DNA from: Pseudomonas viridiflava
GTDB lineage: Bacteria > Pseudomonadota > Gammaproteobacteria > Pseudomonadales > Pseudomonadaceae
Assembly: GCF_900585905.1 (NCBI RefSeq)
Contig: NZ_UTVH01000001.1
Coordinates: 806,001-870,000 of the forward strand
DNA length: 64,000 nt
Direction: 5' to 3'
Part shown: positions 54,716 through 63,532 of the stretch, piece after piece
How positions within the stretch are numbered: the first letter of the stretch is position 1
Layout of the letters: every line of letters begins with the position of its first letter
Position numbers and translations under genes: made by a program
Notes under the pieces: generated by a model
What the model was told of the DNA's origin: nothing
What the model saw: only the letters and a program-made list of their open reading frames with translations
Database searches by the model: none

Positions 54716-56005
54716 ATGAGTGATCAGGCCAACAGCGTTGAACAGCACCTGGATACAACCGCAACTTCTGCCGCAACCGCCGCTGCCCCCTGGGGCCGTC
54801 ACGACACCACCTGGATGCTCGGCCTGTTTGGCACTGCCATCGGCGCGGGCACGTTGTTTTTGCCAATCAATGCGGGCATCGGTGGATTCTGGCCGCTGCT
54901 GGCGCTGGCGCTGCTGGCGTTTCCGATGACCTATTACGCCCATCGGGGGCTGACCCGCTTTGTCCTGTCCGGGCGCGCTGGCGCTGACATCACGGAAGTG
55001 GTCGAGGAACATTTCGGCAAGACCGCCGGGATGCTGATTACCGTGCTGTATTTTTTTGCCATCTTCCCGATCCTGCTGATTTACAGCGTGGCGTTGACCA
55101 ACACCGTTGGCAGCTTCCTGGAACATCAACTGCACATTCAGCCGCCGCCCCGGGCGTTGCTGGCGTTCGTGCTGATCCTCGGCCTGCTGGCAGTGGTGCG
55201 TTGCGGTGAGCGCGTCATCGTCAAGGCCATGAGCCTGATGGTGTACCCCTTCATCGTCGCCTTGTTGCTCTTGTCGGTGTTTCTGATCCCGCACTGGACC
55301 GGCGGCATTCTCGAAACCGCGACGACGCTGCCGCAGCCTTCTGCCTTCCTCCATACCTTCTGGCTCGCGATCCCGGTGATGGTGTTTTCCTTCAACCACA
55401 CGCCGATCATTTCCGCCTTCGCGGTGGACCAGAAGCGTCGCTATGGCGCTCAGGCCGAAGGTCGCAGCTCGCAGATTCTGGCGCGTGCTCACGCCATGAT
55501 GGTGCTCATGGTGCTGTTTTTCGTGTTCAGCTGCGTGCTGACCCTGTCGCCTGCGCAATTGGCTGAAGCCAAGGAGCAGAACCTTTCCATTCTGTCGTAC
55601 CTGGCCAATCACTTCAGTAACCCGACCATTGCGTTTGTTGCGCCGCTGATTGCCTTTGTGGCGATTGCCAAGTCGTTTCTCGGCCATTACATCGGCGCCA
55701 GCGAAGGGCTCAAAGGCATCGTGGTTAAAACCGGCCTGCGCCCCGGGCCCAAACTGCTGGATCGCCTGACCGCGGGGCTGATGCTGGTGGTGTGCTGGGC
55801 GGTGGCGACGCTGAACCCCAGCATCCTGGGCATGATTGAAACCCTGGGCGGGCCGATCATCACTGCGTTGCTGTTTTTGATGCCGATGTATGCGATTCAC
55901 AAAGTCCCGGCCATGCGTAAGTACGCGGGCAAGGCGTCCAATGTGTTTGTGGTGGTGGTTGGCGTGGTGTCGATGTTGGCGCTGGTTTATTCGTTGTTGC
56001 AGTGA
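54716..56005 (+). CDS. HAAAP-family amino acid permease (SdaC/serine type)
   Basis: 429 residues with about eleven membrane helices. Family marks are TWMLGLFGTAIGAGTLFLPI at the first helix, WLAIPVMVFSFNHTPIISAF, and LGHYIGASEGLKGIV. This is the SdaC/TdcC type of serine or threonine proton symporter within the hydroxy and aromatic amino acid permease family. ATG 54716 follows GGAG ten bases upstream. Substrate preference is inferred from family only. Confidence 0.88.
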   Translation: MSDQANSVEQHLDTTATSAATAAAPWGRHDTTWMLGLFGTAIGAGTLFLPINAGIGGFWPLLALALLAFPMTYYAHRGLTRFVLSGRAGADITEVVEEHFGKTAGMLITVLYFFAIFPILLIYSVALTNTVGSFLEHQLHIQPPPRALLAFVLILGLLAVVRCGERVIVKAMSLMVYPFIVALLLLSVFLIPHWTGGILETATTLPQPSAFLHTFWLAIPVMVFSFNHTPIISAFAVDQKRRYGAQAEGRSSQILARAHAMMVLMVLFFVFSCVLTLSPAQLAEAKEQNLSILSYLANHFSNPTIAFVAPLIAFVAIAKSFLGHYIGASEGLKGIVVKTGLRPGPKLLDRLTAGLMLVVCWAVATLNPSILGMIETLGGPIITALLFLMPMYAIHKVPAMRKYAGKASNVFVVVVGVVSMLALVYSLLQ

Positions 56006-56162
56006 TTTGCGCAGGAGCCGATTTGTTGGCGATGCGTTGTTCCGGGTGACGCGGGAAGAAAGCTTCGCCAACACGTTGGCTACTACAGATTTGCATCTGC
56101 TGTTCATCTGCGGCCCAACGACGCTCGCTCGGCGGTGTGCTCAAGATCGCGCGGAATTCTTT

Positions 56163-56262
56163 GTAGGACCGGGGTGGCGCTCCACCGAGCACCGCGAGGC
56201 CGCGATAGCGGTGTATCAGACAGACCGCCATCGCGGCCTCGCGGTGCTCGTGCGCTCCTACG
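56163..56262. repeat. REP-like palindrome
   Basis: GTAGGACCGGGGTGGCGCTCC at one end and GGTGCTCGTGCGCTCCTACG at the other, with GCGAGGCCGCGATAGCGG and an inverted copy inside. Related to the units at 53.4 kb and 46.9 kb. Confidence 0.75.
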
Positions 56263-56362
56263 GAGCCGTATTCCAAATCAGTTAGTTGTGTTTTTCTTGA
56301 TGAAAATGAGCTTGCTCGCGATCCTCAATTGAAGCCGACATGTCGATCAACAGGTCCAGCGC

Positions 56363-56388
56363 CATCGCGGGCAAGCGCGCTCCTACAG
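56363..56388. repeat. Half of a GTAGGAGCGCGC-type REP element
   Basis: CATCGCGGGCAAGCGCGCTC followed by CTACAG is identical in its core to the right half of the element at 47118-47207. The matching left half is absent. Confidence 0.7.
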
Positions 56389-56423
56389 CCTCCAGCTATC
56401 GCGATAACATTCCCTGCAACGCC

Positions 56424-58019
56424 TCAGTAAGCCGCCACCAGCCCATCCTTGCGCGGATCGGTCCCGCCGACATAGCCGTGGGCGGTGCGCTGGATGATCT
56501 GTGCGCCGCCGAAGGCGAAGACCCCGCTGGGCGCTTCCACGTCGATGTCGTGACCTTTGGCACGCAGGCCTTCAATCACCTGCGGGTCAAACCCTCGCTC
56601 CACCGCCACTTTCAGTCCGGCTTCGAGCCTCCAGCGTGGCGCGTCGGCGGCCGCCTGCGGGTTCTGTCTGTAGCGCAGGATGCGCATCATCATCTGCAAG
56701 TGACCCTGCGCCTGCATCGGCCCGCCCATCAGGCCGAACGACATCAGCGGAGTGCCGTCGGCGTTCATCACGAAGCCGGGGATGATGGTGTGGAAAGGTC
56801 TCTTACGCGGCGCGACGCAATTGACGTGCTGCGGATCGAGGGAGAAACCGGCGCCACGGTTCTGCAGGCTGATGCCAGTGCCCGGCACCACGACGCCCGA
56901 GCCGAAGCCCATGTAGTTGGACTGGATGAAGGAGACCATCATGCCGTTCTCGTCGGCAGCCGATAGGTACACCGTGCCGCCCGGCTTTGGCGAACCGTGG
57001 CCCGGATTGGCGGCCTGCTCGTTGATCAGCGCGGCGCGCTCGGCCAGGTAAGCCGGGTCGAGTAAGAGGGCGGCGGGCGTGCGCATGTGCTCGTGGTCGG
57101 CGACGTGTTCGTCCAGGTCGGCCAGTGCCAGTTTCATTGCCTCCAGCACCGGGTGCACGGTGTCCAGGCTGTCCACCGGATGCTCGCCGACGCCCAGGGC
57201 TTCAAGCATGGTCAAGCCTGCCAGCGTGGCGATGCCCTGGCCGTTGGGTGGCAGTTCGTGCACCATCGCGCCCGCGTAGGGCACGGCGAGGGTGTCAATC
57301 CAGTCCACGGTGTGACTGGCCAGATCGTCGAGGCTCATCACGCTGCCATGGATGTGGGCGTGGGCGACGATCGCCTGGGCCAGCTCGCCGCGATAAAACG
57401 CTTCGCCTTTGCTTTCAGCGATGAGTTCCAGGGTGCGGGCATGGTCTTTCAGGCGGATCTTCTCGCCTGCCGCAGGCGCCTTGCCATCCGGCATGAAACA
57501 CTCGGCAAAGCCCGGTTGATCCTTGAGCAGCTGCGCGCCGCGCTGCCACAGCTCGGCAATGATTGGCGTGACCTGGTAACCCTCGCGGGCATAGCCAATG
57601 GCCGGTTCAGCCAGGGTGGCAAAGGGCAGCTTGCCGTAGCGTTCCGACAGCGCTACCCAGGCCGAGACGGCGCCGGGCACTGTCACCGCTGGCCAGCCGC
57701 GCTGGGGCATTTGGGTCTGTCCGGCAAAATGCTCGGCGGTCCAGGCCAGAGGCGCCCGGCCCGAGGCGTTGAGGCCTTGTAACTGCTCGCCATCCCAGAC
57801 GATGGCGAACGCATCGCTGCCAATCCCGCAGCCTGTGGGCTCGACCACGGTCAACACCATGGCGGCGGCGATGGCGGCGTCCACGGCATTGCCGCCCTGG
57901 CGCAGCATGTCCAGGCCCGCCTGGGCTGCCAGGGGTTGAGAGCAGGCGACCATGTTGCTGCCCATCACCGGCGAGCGGGCCGAGGCATAAGGTTGGCTGT
58001 AATCCAGATCATCGAACAT
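56424..58019 (-). CDS. Gamma-glutamyltransferase family protein (cytoplasmic type)
   Basis: 531 residues of the Ntn-hydrolase GGT family. The likely autoprocessing nucleophile is the Thr in PKPGGTVYLSAADENG. LNASGRAPLAW, HELPPNGQGIATLAGL, QSNYMGFGSGVVVPGTGISLQ and LMGGPMQAQGHLQ are conserved blocks. There is no signal peptide (MFDDLDYSQPYASARSPVMG), unlike periplasmic GGTs, so it should act in the cytoplasm on imported substrates. ATG 58019 was chosen as the homologous start. It is the last gene of the ABC-transporter operon upstream. Confidence 0.9.
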   Translation of the reverse strand: MFDDLDYSQPYASARSPVMGSNMVACSQPLAAQAGLDMLRQGGNAVDAAIAAAMVLTVVEPTGCGIGSDAFAIVWDGEQLQGLNASGRAPLAWTAEHFAGQTQMPQRGWPAVTVPGAVSAWVALSERYGKLPFATLAEPAIGYAREGYQVTPIIAELWQRGAQLLKDQPGFAECFMPDGKAPAAGEKIRLKDHARTLELIAESKGEAFYRGELAQAIVAHAHIHGSVMSLDDLASHTVDWIDTLAVPYAGAMVHELPPNGQGIATLAGLTMLEALGVGEHPVDSLDTVHPVLEAMKLALADLDEHVADHEHMRTPAALLLDPAYLAERAALINEQAANPGHGSPKPGGTVYLSAADENGMMVSFIQSNYMGFGSGVVVPGTGISLQNRGAGFSLDPQHVNCVAPRKRPFHTIIPGFVMNADGTPLMSFGLMGGPMQAQGHLQMMMRILRYRQNPQAAADAPRWRLEAGLKVAVERGFDPQVIEGLRAKGHDIDVEAPSGVFAFGGAQIIQRTAHGYVGGTDPRKDGLVAAY

Positions 58020-58050
58020 AAACGGTTCTCTATGGCAGAAAGACAGAAGG

Positions 58051-58923
58051 TTAGCCTTTGGGGTCGAGCGCATCGCGCAGGCCATCACCCAGCAGGTTGA
58101 AACACAGCACCGTGATGTAAATTGCCACACCGGGCGCAATCGACATCCAGGGTGCCTGTTCCATGAAATTCTTTGCAGTGTTGAGCATTGAGCCCCAGGA
58201 CGGCGATGGCGGTTGCTGGCCCAGGCCCAGAAACGACAGGCTGGCTTCTGCCAGGATCGCCGAGGCAATGGTCAGCGTCGCCTGCACCACCAGCGGCGAC
58301 ATGACGTTGGGCAACACATAACGCAGGATGATCCAGCGATCCGGCAGACCAATCGCCCGCGCACCCTCCAGATAATCCTCATGCTTGATCGACAACACCT
58401 GACCGCGGGTCAGGCGGGCGAAAATCGGCATCGCCGACAAGCCGATGGCGATCATCGCATTACTCAGGCTGGGGCCGAGAAAAGCGCCCAGGGCAATGGC
58501 CAGCACCAGAAAAGGGCACGACAGCAGCGCCTCCATGATCTGGGAAATGACCATGTCCAGCTTGCCGCCGAAATACCCGGCCACAAGCCCCAGCGGCACG
58601 CCGATGAACATGGCGATGGCCACTGAGACGCTACCGGCCAGCAGCGAACTGCGCGCGCCGTAGAGCAGGCGTGAAAACAGATCGCGGCCCAGCTCGTCAG
58701 TGCCCAGCCAGTACATCAGCGAGGGCGCCTTGCGCACGGCGAGGAAGTTGGCCTTGAGCGGATCATGGGGCGCGATCCACGGCGCGAGAAACGCCGCAAG
58801 GACAAACAGCAACAGGATTGCTGCGCCAATCACGGCGCCTTTGTTGGCAAGGAATTTCTTCAGAAATGGCGAGCGGCTGCGGGGCACGAGCGCGCTGTGG
58901 GGGAAGCTGGCAATGGCGGTCAT
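58051..58923 (-). CDS. ABC transporter permease, DppC/OppC type
   Basis: 290 residues with six membrane helices. The N-terminal OppC-type segment is followed by GTDELGRDLFSRLLYGARSS, and the EAA loop reads EGARAIGLPDRWIILRYVLPN. It pairs with the DppB-like permease encoded just upstream; the start ATG overlaps that gene's stop (TGATG). GAGGA precedes the ATG. Confidence 0.93.
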   Translation of the reverse strand: MTAIASFPHSALVPRSRSPFLKKFLANKGAVIGAAILLLFVLAAFLAPWIAPHDPLKANFLAVRKAPSLMYWLGTDELGRDLFSRLLYGARSSLLAGSVSVAIAMFIGVPLGLVAGYFGGKLDMVISQIMEALLSCPFLVLAIALGAFLGPSLSNAMIAIGLSAMPIFARLTRGQVLSIKHEDYLEGARAIGLPDRWIILRYVLPNVMSPLVVQATLTIASAILAEASLSFLGLGQQPPSPSWGSMLNTAKNFMEQAPWMSIAPGVAIYITVLCFNLLGDGLRDALDPKG

Positions 58924-59867
58924 CAGGCAGTCCTCAGGCGCGGGTTGATCAGCCGATAGAGCACGTCGGCCAACAGGTTGAGCAGCACGAAGCCAATCGC
59001 AACGCACAGCACCACGCCTTGCACCACGGCGTAGTCACGATTGAACACCGCGTCGACGATCATCTTGCCGAAGCCGGGGATGCTGAACACTTGCTCGGTC
59101 AGGACCGCGCCGCCGAGCAATTCGCCAAACAGCAAGGTGGTCAGGGTGACAATCGGCATCAGGGCATTGCGCAGCGCATGTTTGAGAATCACCGTGCGCG
59201 GCATCAGCCCTTTGGCCCTGGCGGTGCGCACGTAATCGGTGCGCAGTACCTCCAGCATGGCGCTGCGGGTGTGGCGCATGAGAATCCCGGAGAGCCCGGC
59301 ACCGAGCACGAACGCGGGCAGAATCAGGGTCTTCAGGTTCTGCCCGAAGTCCTCGCCCAAGGGCACAAACCCCGAGGCGGGGAGCCATTGCAGTTTCACC
59401 GCAAAGACCATGATCAGCAGAATCCCGAGCCAGAAGTGCGGAATGGAAATCCCCGACAATGCCACCACGTTGGCGCCGTAGTCGATGGCAGTGCCTTTGC
59501 GCACTGCCGAGATGATCCCGGTGGGAATGCCGATCAGCAGCGCGATCAGCAATGCCAGCACCGCCAGCTCGATGGTCACCGGCAGCTTCGAGGCCAGCAG
59601 CGTGGTCACCGGTTGCTCGGTGCGCAGCGAGGTGCCGAAGTCACCGGTCAACACGTTGCCGACCCAATTCAGGTATTGCAGCGGGATGGGGTCATCCAGG
59701 CGGTATTTGTCACGCAGGTATTCCATCACTGCCGGGTCGCGCTCCTCGCCTGCCATGGCCAGGACCGGATCACCCGGCAGCAGTTTCTGCAGGGTGAAGA
59801 CGAACAGCGAGACCAGAATCAGCGTCGGAATCGAGCTGAGCAGGCGCCGCAGGATAAACATCAGCAT
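58923..59867 (-). CDS. ABC transporter permease, DppB/OppB type
   Basis: 314 residues with six membrane helices, MLMFILRRLLSSIPTLILVS at the start and the EAA loop RTARAKGLMPRTVILKHALR. LLPGDPVLAMAGEERDP is the usual DppB N-terminal region. With the DppC-like protein it forms the channel for a peptide-type importer. A second in-frame ATG lies two codons later. Confidence 0.93.
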   Translation of the reverse strand: MLMFILRRLLSSIPTLILVSLFVFTLQKLLPGDPVLAMAGEERDPAVMEYLRDKYRLDDPIPLQYLNWVGNVLTGDFGTSLRTEQPVTTLLASKLPVTIELAVLALLIALLIGIPTGIISAVRKGTAIDYGANVVALSGISIPHFWLGILLIMVFAVKLQWLPASGFVPLGEDFGQNLKTLILPAFVLGAGLSGILMRHTRSAMLEVLRTDYVRTARAKGLMPRTVILKHALRNALMPIVTLTTLLFGELLGGAVLTEQVFSIPGFGKMIVDAVFNRDYAVVQGVVLCVAIGFVLLNLLADVLYRLINPRLRTA

Positions 59868-59895
59868 GCCGGAACCTCGCGGGTGTGCCTGCCGT

Positions 59896-61398
59896 TCAAG
59901 GCTTGAACGTCACGTTGGTGAGGCGAATCAGACCATCGGGATTGGGCACGAAGCCGACCACGTTGGTGCGCATGGCAATGATGCGCGGGTCGAAATACAG
60001 ATACGTCGTCGGCACCTCGTCAGCCAGCAGGCGCAAGGCTTCGTTGTACAACGCCTGACGCTGGGCGACGTCGTTGACGGTGCGCGCCTTGTTCAGGAGT
60101 TCATCGAGTTTGGCGTTGCAGTATTTGCCATCGTTCTGGCCGCCCTTGCAGGTGACGAACTGATGAATATCGCCATCCGGGTCAGGCCGCCCCGACCAGG
60201 CGCTCATGCCGATCTGGAAGTTGCCGGTCTGCTGTTCGCTGAGCATGGTGGCGTATTCGGTGGCCACCAGATTGACCTTGAACCCGGCTTCCTCGGCCAT
60301 GGCCTGGATGATCTGCCCGACCTGCTGGGCGATGGGGTTGTTGGCGACTTTCAGCTCCACCGCCAGCGGCAGCTTGACCCCGGCTTCGGCCAGCAGTGCC
60401 TTGCTCTTCTCCACGTCCCGGGTCGGGATCGGCAGGTCCTTGTCGTAATACGGGCTGTTTTTCGGAAATGGCTGAGCACTTGGCGCATACAGGCCTTCGA
60501 ACACCACCTGATTGATCGCATCGCGGTCGATGGCCAGCTCGAAGGCTTTGCGCACCCGTTTGTCCTTGCCTATCGGCGAGTTGGCTTTCTCACCGTTGCC
60601 GACGTTGTACATCAGTTGCATGTAGCCCAGGCCCGGCGTGTTGTAGATCGCCAGCTTGCTGTCGGATTTAACGGTTTTGACATCGGTTGGCGCCACCCGC
60701 TCGATCATGTCCAGGTCGCCGGAGCGCAGGTTGGCCAAACGCACCGAAGTGTCCGGAATGGGCAGGAAGACCACCTTGTCGAAGTGGTAAGCCTGCTTGT
60801 TCCAGTAGTTGTCAAAACGCTCCAGCACGATGCGATCCTGCTGCACCCGCTGCATGAATTTGTAGGGCCCGGAACACACCGGTTTCGACGCGAAGTCGCC
60901 CTGCGCGGCCTTCGGCGCGAGCATCATTCCGGCGCGGTCGGAGAGTTGCGACACCAGCGTGGCGTCAGCCTGCTTGAGTTTGATCGCGACGGTTTGCGCA
61001 TCGATCACCTCGACGCTGTCCACCGACGCCAGCTCACTCTTGCGCAACGAGTCGGGCAGGGTGCGCGCGCGGTCCAGGTTGAATTTCACCGAGGCGGCAT
61101 CGAACGGTTCGCCATCGTGATAGGTCACCCCTGTGCGCAGTTTCATGGTCAGGGTCTTGCCGTCTTCACTCCAGCTCCAGGCGGTGGCCAGTTGCGGCGC
61201 GTAAGTCAGGTCAGGATTGACGTCCACCAGCTTGTCGCACAGCGCGGTGTAGACCAGGCGCCCTGAGTAGGTGCGCGAGCGATGCGGGTCGAGCACGTCG
61301 GGATCGTCCTGGATACCGATGCGCAGGGTGGATTCGGCGAAGGCGGCGTTGGCGGCCAGCAATAACAACGTTCCGGTCATGACGCGTGCGATTTTCAT
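59896..61398 (-). CDS. ABC transporter substrate-binding protein, peptide/opine type (SBP family 5)
   Basis: 500 residues with a signal peptide (MKIARVMTGTLLLLAANAAFA). Family 5 features include LRIGIQDDPDVLDPHRSRTY, GVTYHDGEPFDAASVKFNLD and ELAIDRDAINQVVFEGLYAP. It delivers peptide-like ligands to the two permeases encoded after it. The start ATG overlaps the preceding ATPase stop (ATGA) and has GGAGAG upstream. GGT linkage suggests gamma-glutamyl compounds such as glutathione as ligand; this is inference. Confidence 0.92.
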   Translation of the reverse strand: MKIARVMTGTLLLLAANAAFAESTLRIGIQDDPDVLDPHRSRTYSGRLVYTALCDKLVDVNPDLTYAPQLATAWSWSEDGKTLTMKLRTGVTYHDGEPFDAASVKFNLDRARTLPDSLRKSELASVDSVEVIDAQTVAIKLKQADATLVSQLSDRAGMMLAPKAAQGDFASKPVCSGPYKFMQRVQQDRIVLERFDNYWNKQAYHFDKVVFLPIPDTSVRLANLRSGDLDMIERVAPTDVKTVKSDSKLAIYNTPGLGYMQLMYNVGNGEKANSPIGKDKRVRKAFELAIDRDAINQVVFEGLYAPSAQPFPKNSPYYDKDLPIPTRDVEKSKALLAEAGVKLPLAVELKVANNPIAQQVGQIIQAMAEEAGFKVNLVATEYATMLSEQQTGNFQIGMSAWSGRPDPDGDIHQFVTCKGGQNDGKYCNAKLDELLNKARTVNDVAQRQALYNEALRLLADEVPTTYLYFDPRIIAMRTNVVGFVPNPDGLIRLTNVTFKP

Positions 61399-62513
61399 GG
61401 CTGGCTCTCCACTGCAAGGGATTGATGGTGTTTGAACAGGCTCAGGCGCTGGCTGTAGGCCGCGCTGGGCGTTGGCAGGATCAGCGCACCGGCGCCTGCG
61501 TTGGCAATTTCGCGCCAGAAATGGCACGCCACCTGGCGCTCGCCGTCGACGCGTTCCATGGCCGGTATGGCTTCTTTGCACAACGCGCGGGCATGCGGGC
61601 AACGGGTGTGAAAACGGCAGCCCGAGGGTGGGCGGCTGGGGCTCGGCATGTCGCCGCCGAGCACCGGGCGCGGGTGGCGCAGGTCCGGGTGGCTGACCGG
61701 CACGGCGGCCATCAGCGCCTGGGTGTAGGGATGCAGCGGGTTTTCAAACAGTGCGTTGACTGGCGCCAGCTCGACGATTTCGCCCAGGTACATCACCGCG
61801 ACCCGATCACTCATGTGGCGGATGACGGCCAGCCCGTGGGCGACGATGACCAGGGTCAGGCCGAACTGATGCTTGAGGTCTTCCAGCAGATTGACCACTT
61901 GCGCCTGCACTGAAACATCCAGCGCCGACACCGGTTCGTCGCCTAGAATCAGCCGTGGCTCAGAAGCAAGCGCGCGGGCGATACCAATGCGCTGGCGTTG
62001 CCCACCGGAGAATTCGTGCGGGTGGCGGCCGCCGTGTTCTGGCGCCAGACCCACAGTGCGCAGCAGCTCGGCAACCCTGGCCTGGCGCTCGCTGCGGCTT
62101 GAGTCGCTGTGCAGCCAGATGGGTTCGCCGACGATCGCTTCCACCGTCATGCGCGGGTTCAGCGAGGCGAACGGGTCCTGAAAGATGATCTGCAAGTCCC
62201 GCCGCACCTGACGCAGCTTTTCCGCAGGCAGGTTGGCCAGGTTGCGGCCTTCGTAGATCACATCCCCCGCAGTGGGCTGCAGCAGGTTGAGCAGCAGGCG
62301 CCCGAGGGTGGACTTCCCTGAACCGGACTCGCCCACCAGCGCCAGGGTCTCGCCCTTGTTGACGGCCAGTGTGACTTGATTGACTGCTTGCACCGGTGGT
62401 TTTTTCGGCTGAAACAAGCCGCTCTCGACGGCAAAATGCTTGCTCAGGCCGATGCATTCCAGAATCGGTTTGAGTTTGGGCTGTTCAATAGGTTGCTGAT
62501 CAAAAAGGCTCAC
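61395..62513 (-). CDS. ABC transporter ATP-binding protein, DppF/OppF type
   Basis: 372 residues. Walker A GESGSGKSTLGRLL, signature EFSGGQRQRIGIARAL, Walker B LILGDEPVSALDVS. A GTG at 62513 overlapping the upstream gene's stop (GTGA) is chosen as start; the next ATG upstream would overlap that gene by 45 bases. The C-terminal oligopeptide-transporter extension has CRFHTRCPHARALC (iron-sulfur or zinc-type cysteines). Confidence 0.92.
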   Translation of the reverse strand: MSLFDQQPIEQPKLKPILECIGLSKHFAVESGLFQPKKPPVQAVNQVTLAVNKGETLALVGESGSGKSTLGRLLLNLLQPTAGDVIYEGRNLANLPAEKLRQVRRDLQIIFQDPFASLNPRMTVEAIVGEPIWLHSDSSRSERQARVAELLRTVGLAPEHGGRHPHEFSGGQRQRIGIARALASEPRLILGDEPVSALDVSVQAQVVNLLEDLKHQFGLTLVIVAHGLAVIRHMSDRVAVMYLGEIVELAPVNALFENPLHPYTQALMAAVPVSHPDLRHPRPVLGGDMPSPSRPPSGCRFHTRCPHARALCKEAIPAMERVDGERQVACHFWREIANAGAGALILPTPSAAYSQRLSLFKHHQSLAVESQP

Positions 62514-63532
62514 GCGCTGACTCCCACATGCTGTTCCAGAGGCGCGCGGATGCACGCGGCGAAGTGGCCGGGGGACAGTTCCAGCAGCGGCGGTCGTTCA
62601 TCGCGGCAGCGCTGGATCACGAACGGGCAGCGCCCGGCAAAGCGGCAGCCGCCGGGCATTTCCGCTGGCGTCGGCACGCGGCCATTGATAGTCGCCAGGC
62701 GGCCTTCACGGGGCCCGATTGACGGCATCGAACCCATCAGGCCGATGGTGTAAGGGTGCTGCGGGTCATCGAACAGAGTTTTCACCGGGCCGCTTTCCAC
62801 CACGCGTCCGGCGTACATGACCATGACGTCGTCGGCCACTTCGGCGACCACGCCCAGGTCGTGAGTGATGAGGATCATCGCCGTGCCGCTTTCGCGCTGC
62901 AGGTTGGCCACCAGCGACAGAATCTGCGCCTGAATCGTCACGTCCAGCGCTGTGGTGGGTTCATCGGCAATGATCAGCGCCGGGTCATTGGCCAGCGCCA
63001 TGGCGATCATCGCCCGCTGGCGCATGCCCCCCGACAGCTCGTGCGGGTAAGCGTCCAGGCGTTGCGCGGCGTCCGGCACGCGCACCTTCTCCAGCATCTG
63101 CAGGGCGCGCTGGCGGGCGTCGGCGGGTGACAGGCCTTGATGGCGAATCACGCTTTCGGCGATCTGATCACCGATGGTGAACACCGGATTGAGCGAGGTC
63201 ATCGGCTCCTGAAAAATCATCGCCATGCGATTGCCGCGCACATCCAGCAGACGCTCTGGCGACATGCCCAGGAGGATTTCCTCAGCCAACGCGGAGGCCT
63301 GTGCAGTCACCTGGGCGGAGGAAGGCAGCAGACCCATCAGCGCCATGGAGGTCACACTTTTGCCGCAGCCGGATTCGCCGACGATGGCCAGCGTCTTGCC
63401 GCGCTGCACCGAAAATGACACGCCGTCGACCACATTGGCGGGGGCCCCGGCAAAGCGCACGCTAAGGTCGCTGACGCTGAGCACCGGGGCATCGGTTGTG
63501 GGTGTCGTGGGTAGTGCTGGCGTGGGGTTCAT
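62510..63532 (-). CDS. ABC transporter ATP-binding protein, DppD/OppD type
   Basis: 340 residues. Walker [17 protein letters not shown], signature [16 protein letters not shown], Walker [15 protein letters not shown]. The C-terminal [14 protein letters not shown] segment is the OppD/DppD extension. The ATG overlaps the upstream regulator's stop (ATGA), and the stop overlaps the next gene, so the operon is tightly coupled. Confidence 0.92.
   Translation of the reverse strand: MNPTPALPTTPTTDAPVLSVSDLSVRFAGAPANVVDGVSFSVQRGKTLAIVGESGCGKSVTSMALMGLLPSSAQVTAQASALAEEILLGMSPERLLDVRGNRMAMIFQEPMTSLNPVFTIGDQIAESVIRHQGLSPADARQRALQMLEKVRVPDAAQRLDAYPHELSGGMRQRAMIAMALANDPALIIADEPTTALDVTIQAQILSLVANLQRESGTAMILITHDLGVVAEVADDVMVMYAGRVVESGPVKTLFDDPQHPYTIGLMGSMPSIGPREGRLATINGRVPTPAEMPGGCRFAGRCPFVIQRCRDERPPLLELSPGHFAACIRAPLEQHVGVSA

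Larger units (their letters stand above)
56006..56423. other. Repeat-filled gap between the permease and ggt genes
   Basis: No gene. It contains a partial copy of the inverted-repeat-arm sequence seen at 46.6 kb (GGCCCAACGACGCTCGCTCGG at 56112 onward, in shortened form) and two REP-like elements. Confidence 0.55.

Noticed and set aside
54134..56107. Long open frame antisense to the amino acid permease
   Set aside because: Its composition (His, Gln and Arg rich) is that of a high-GC shadow frame, and its start lies in intergenic repeats.
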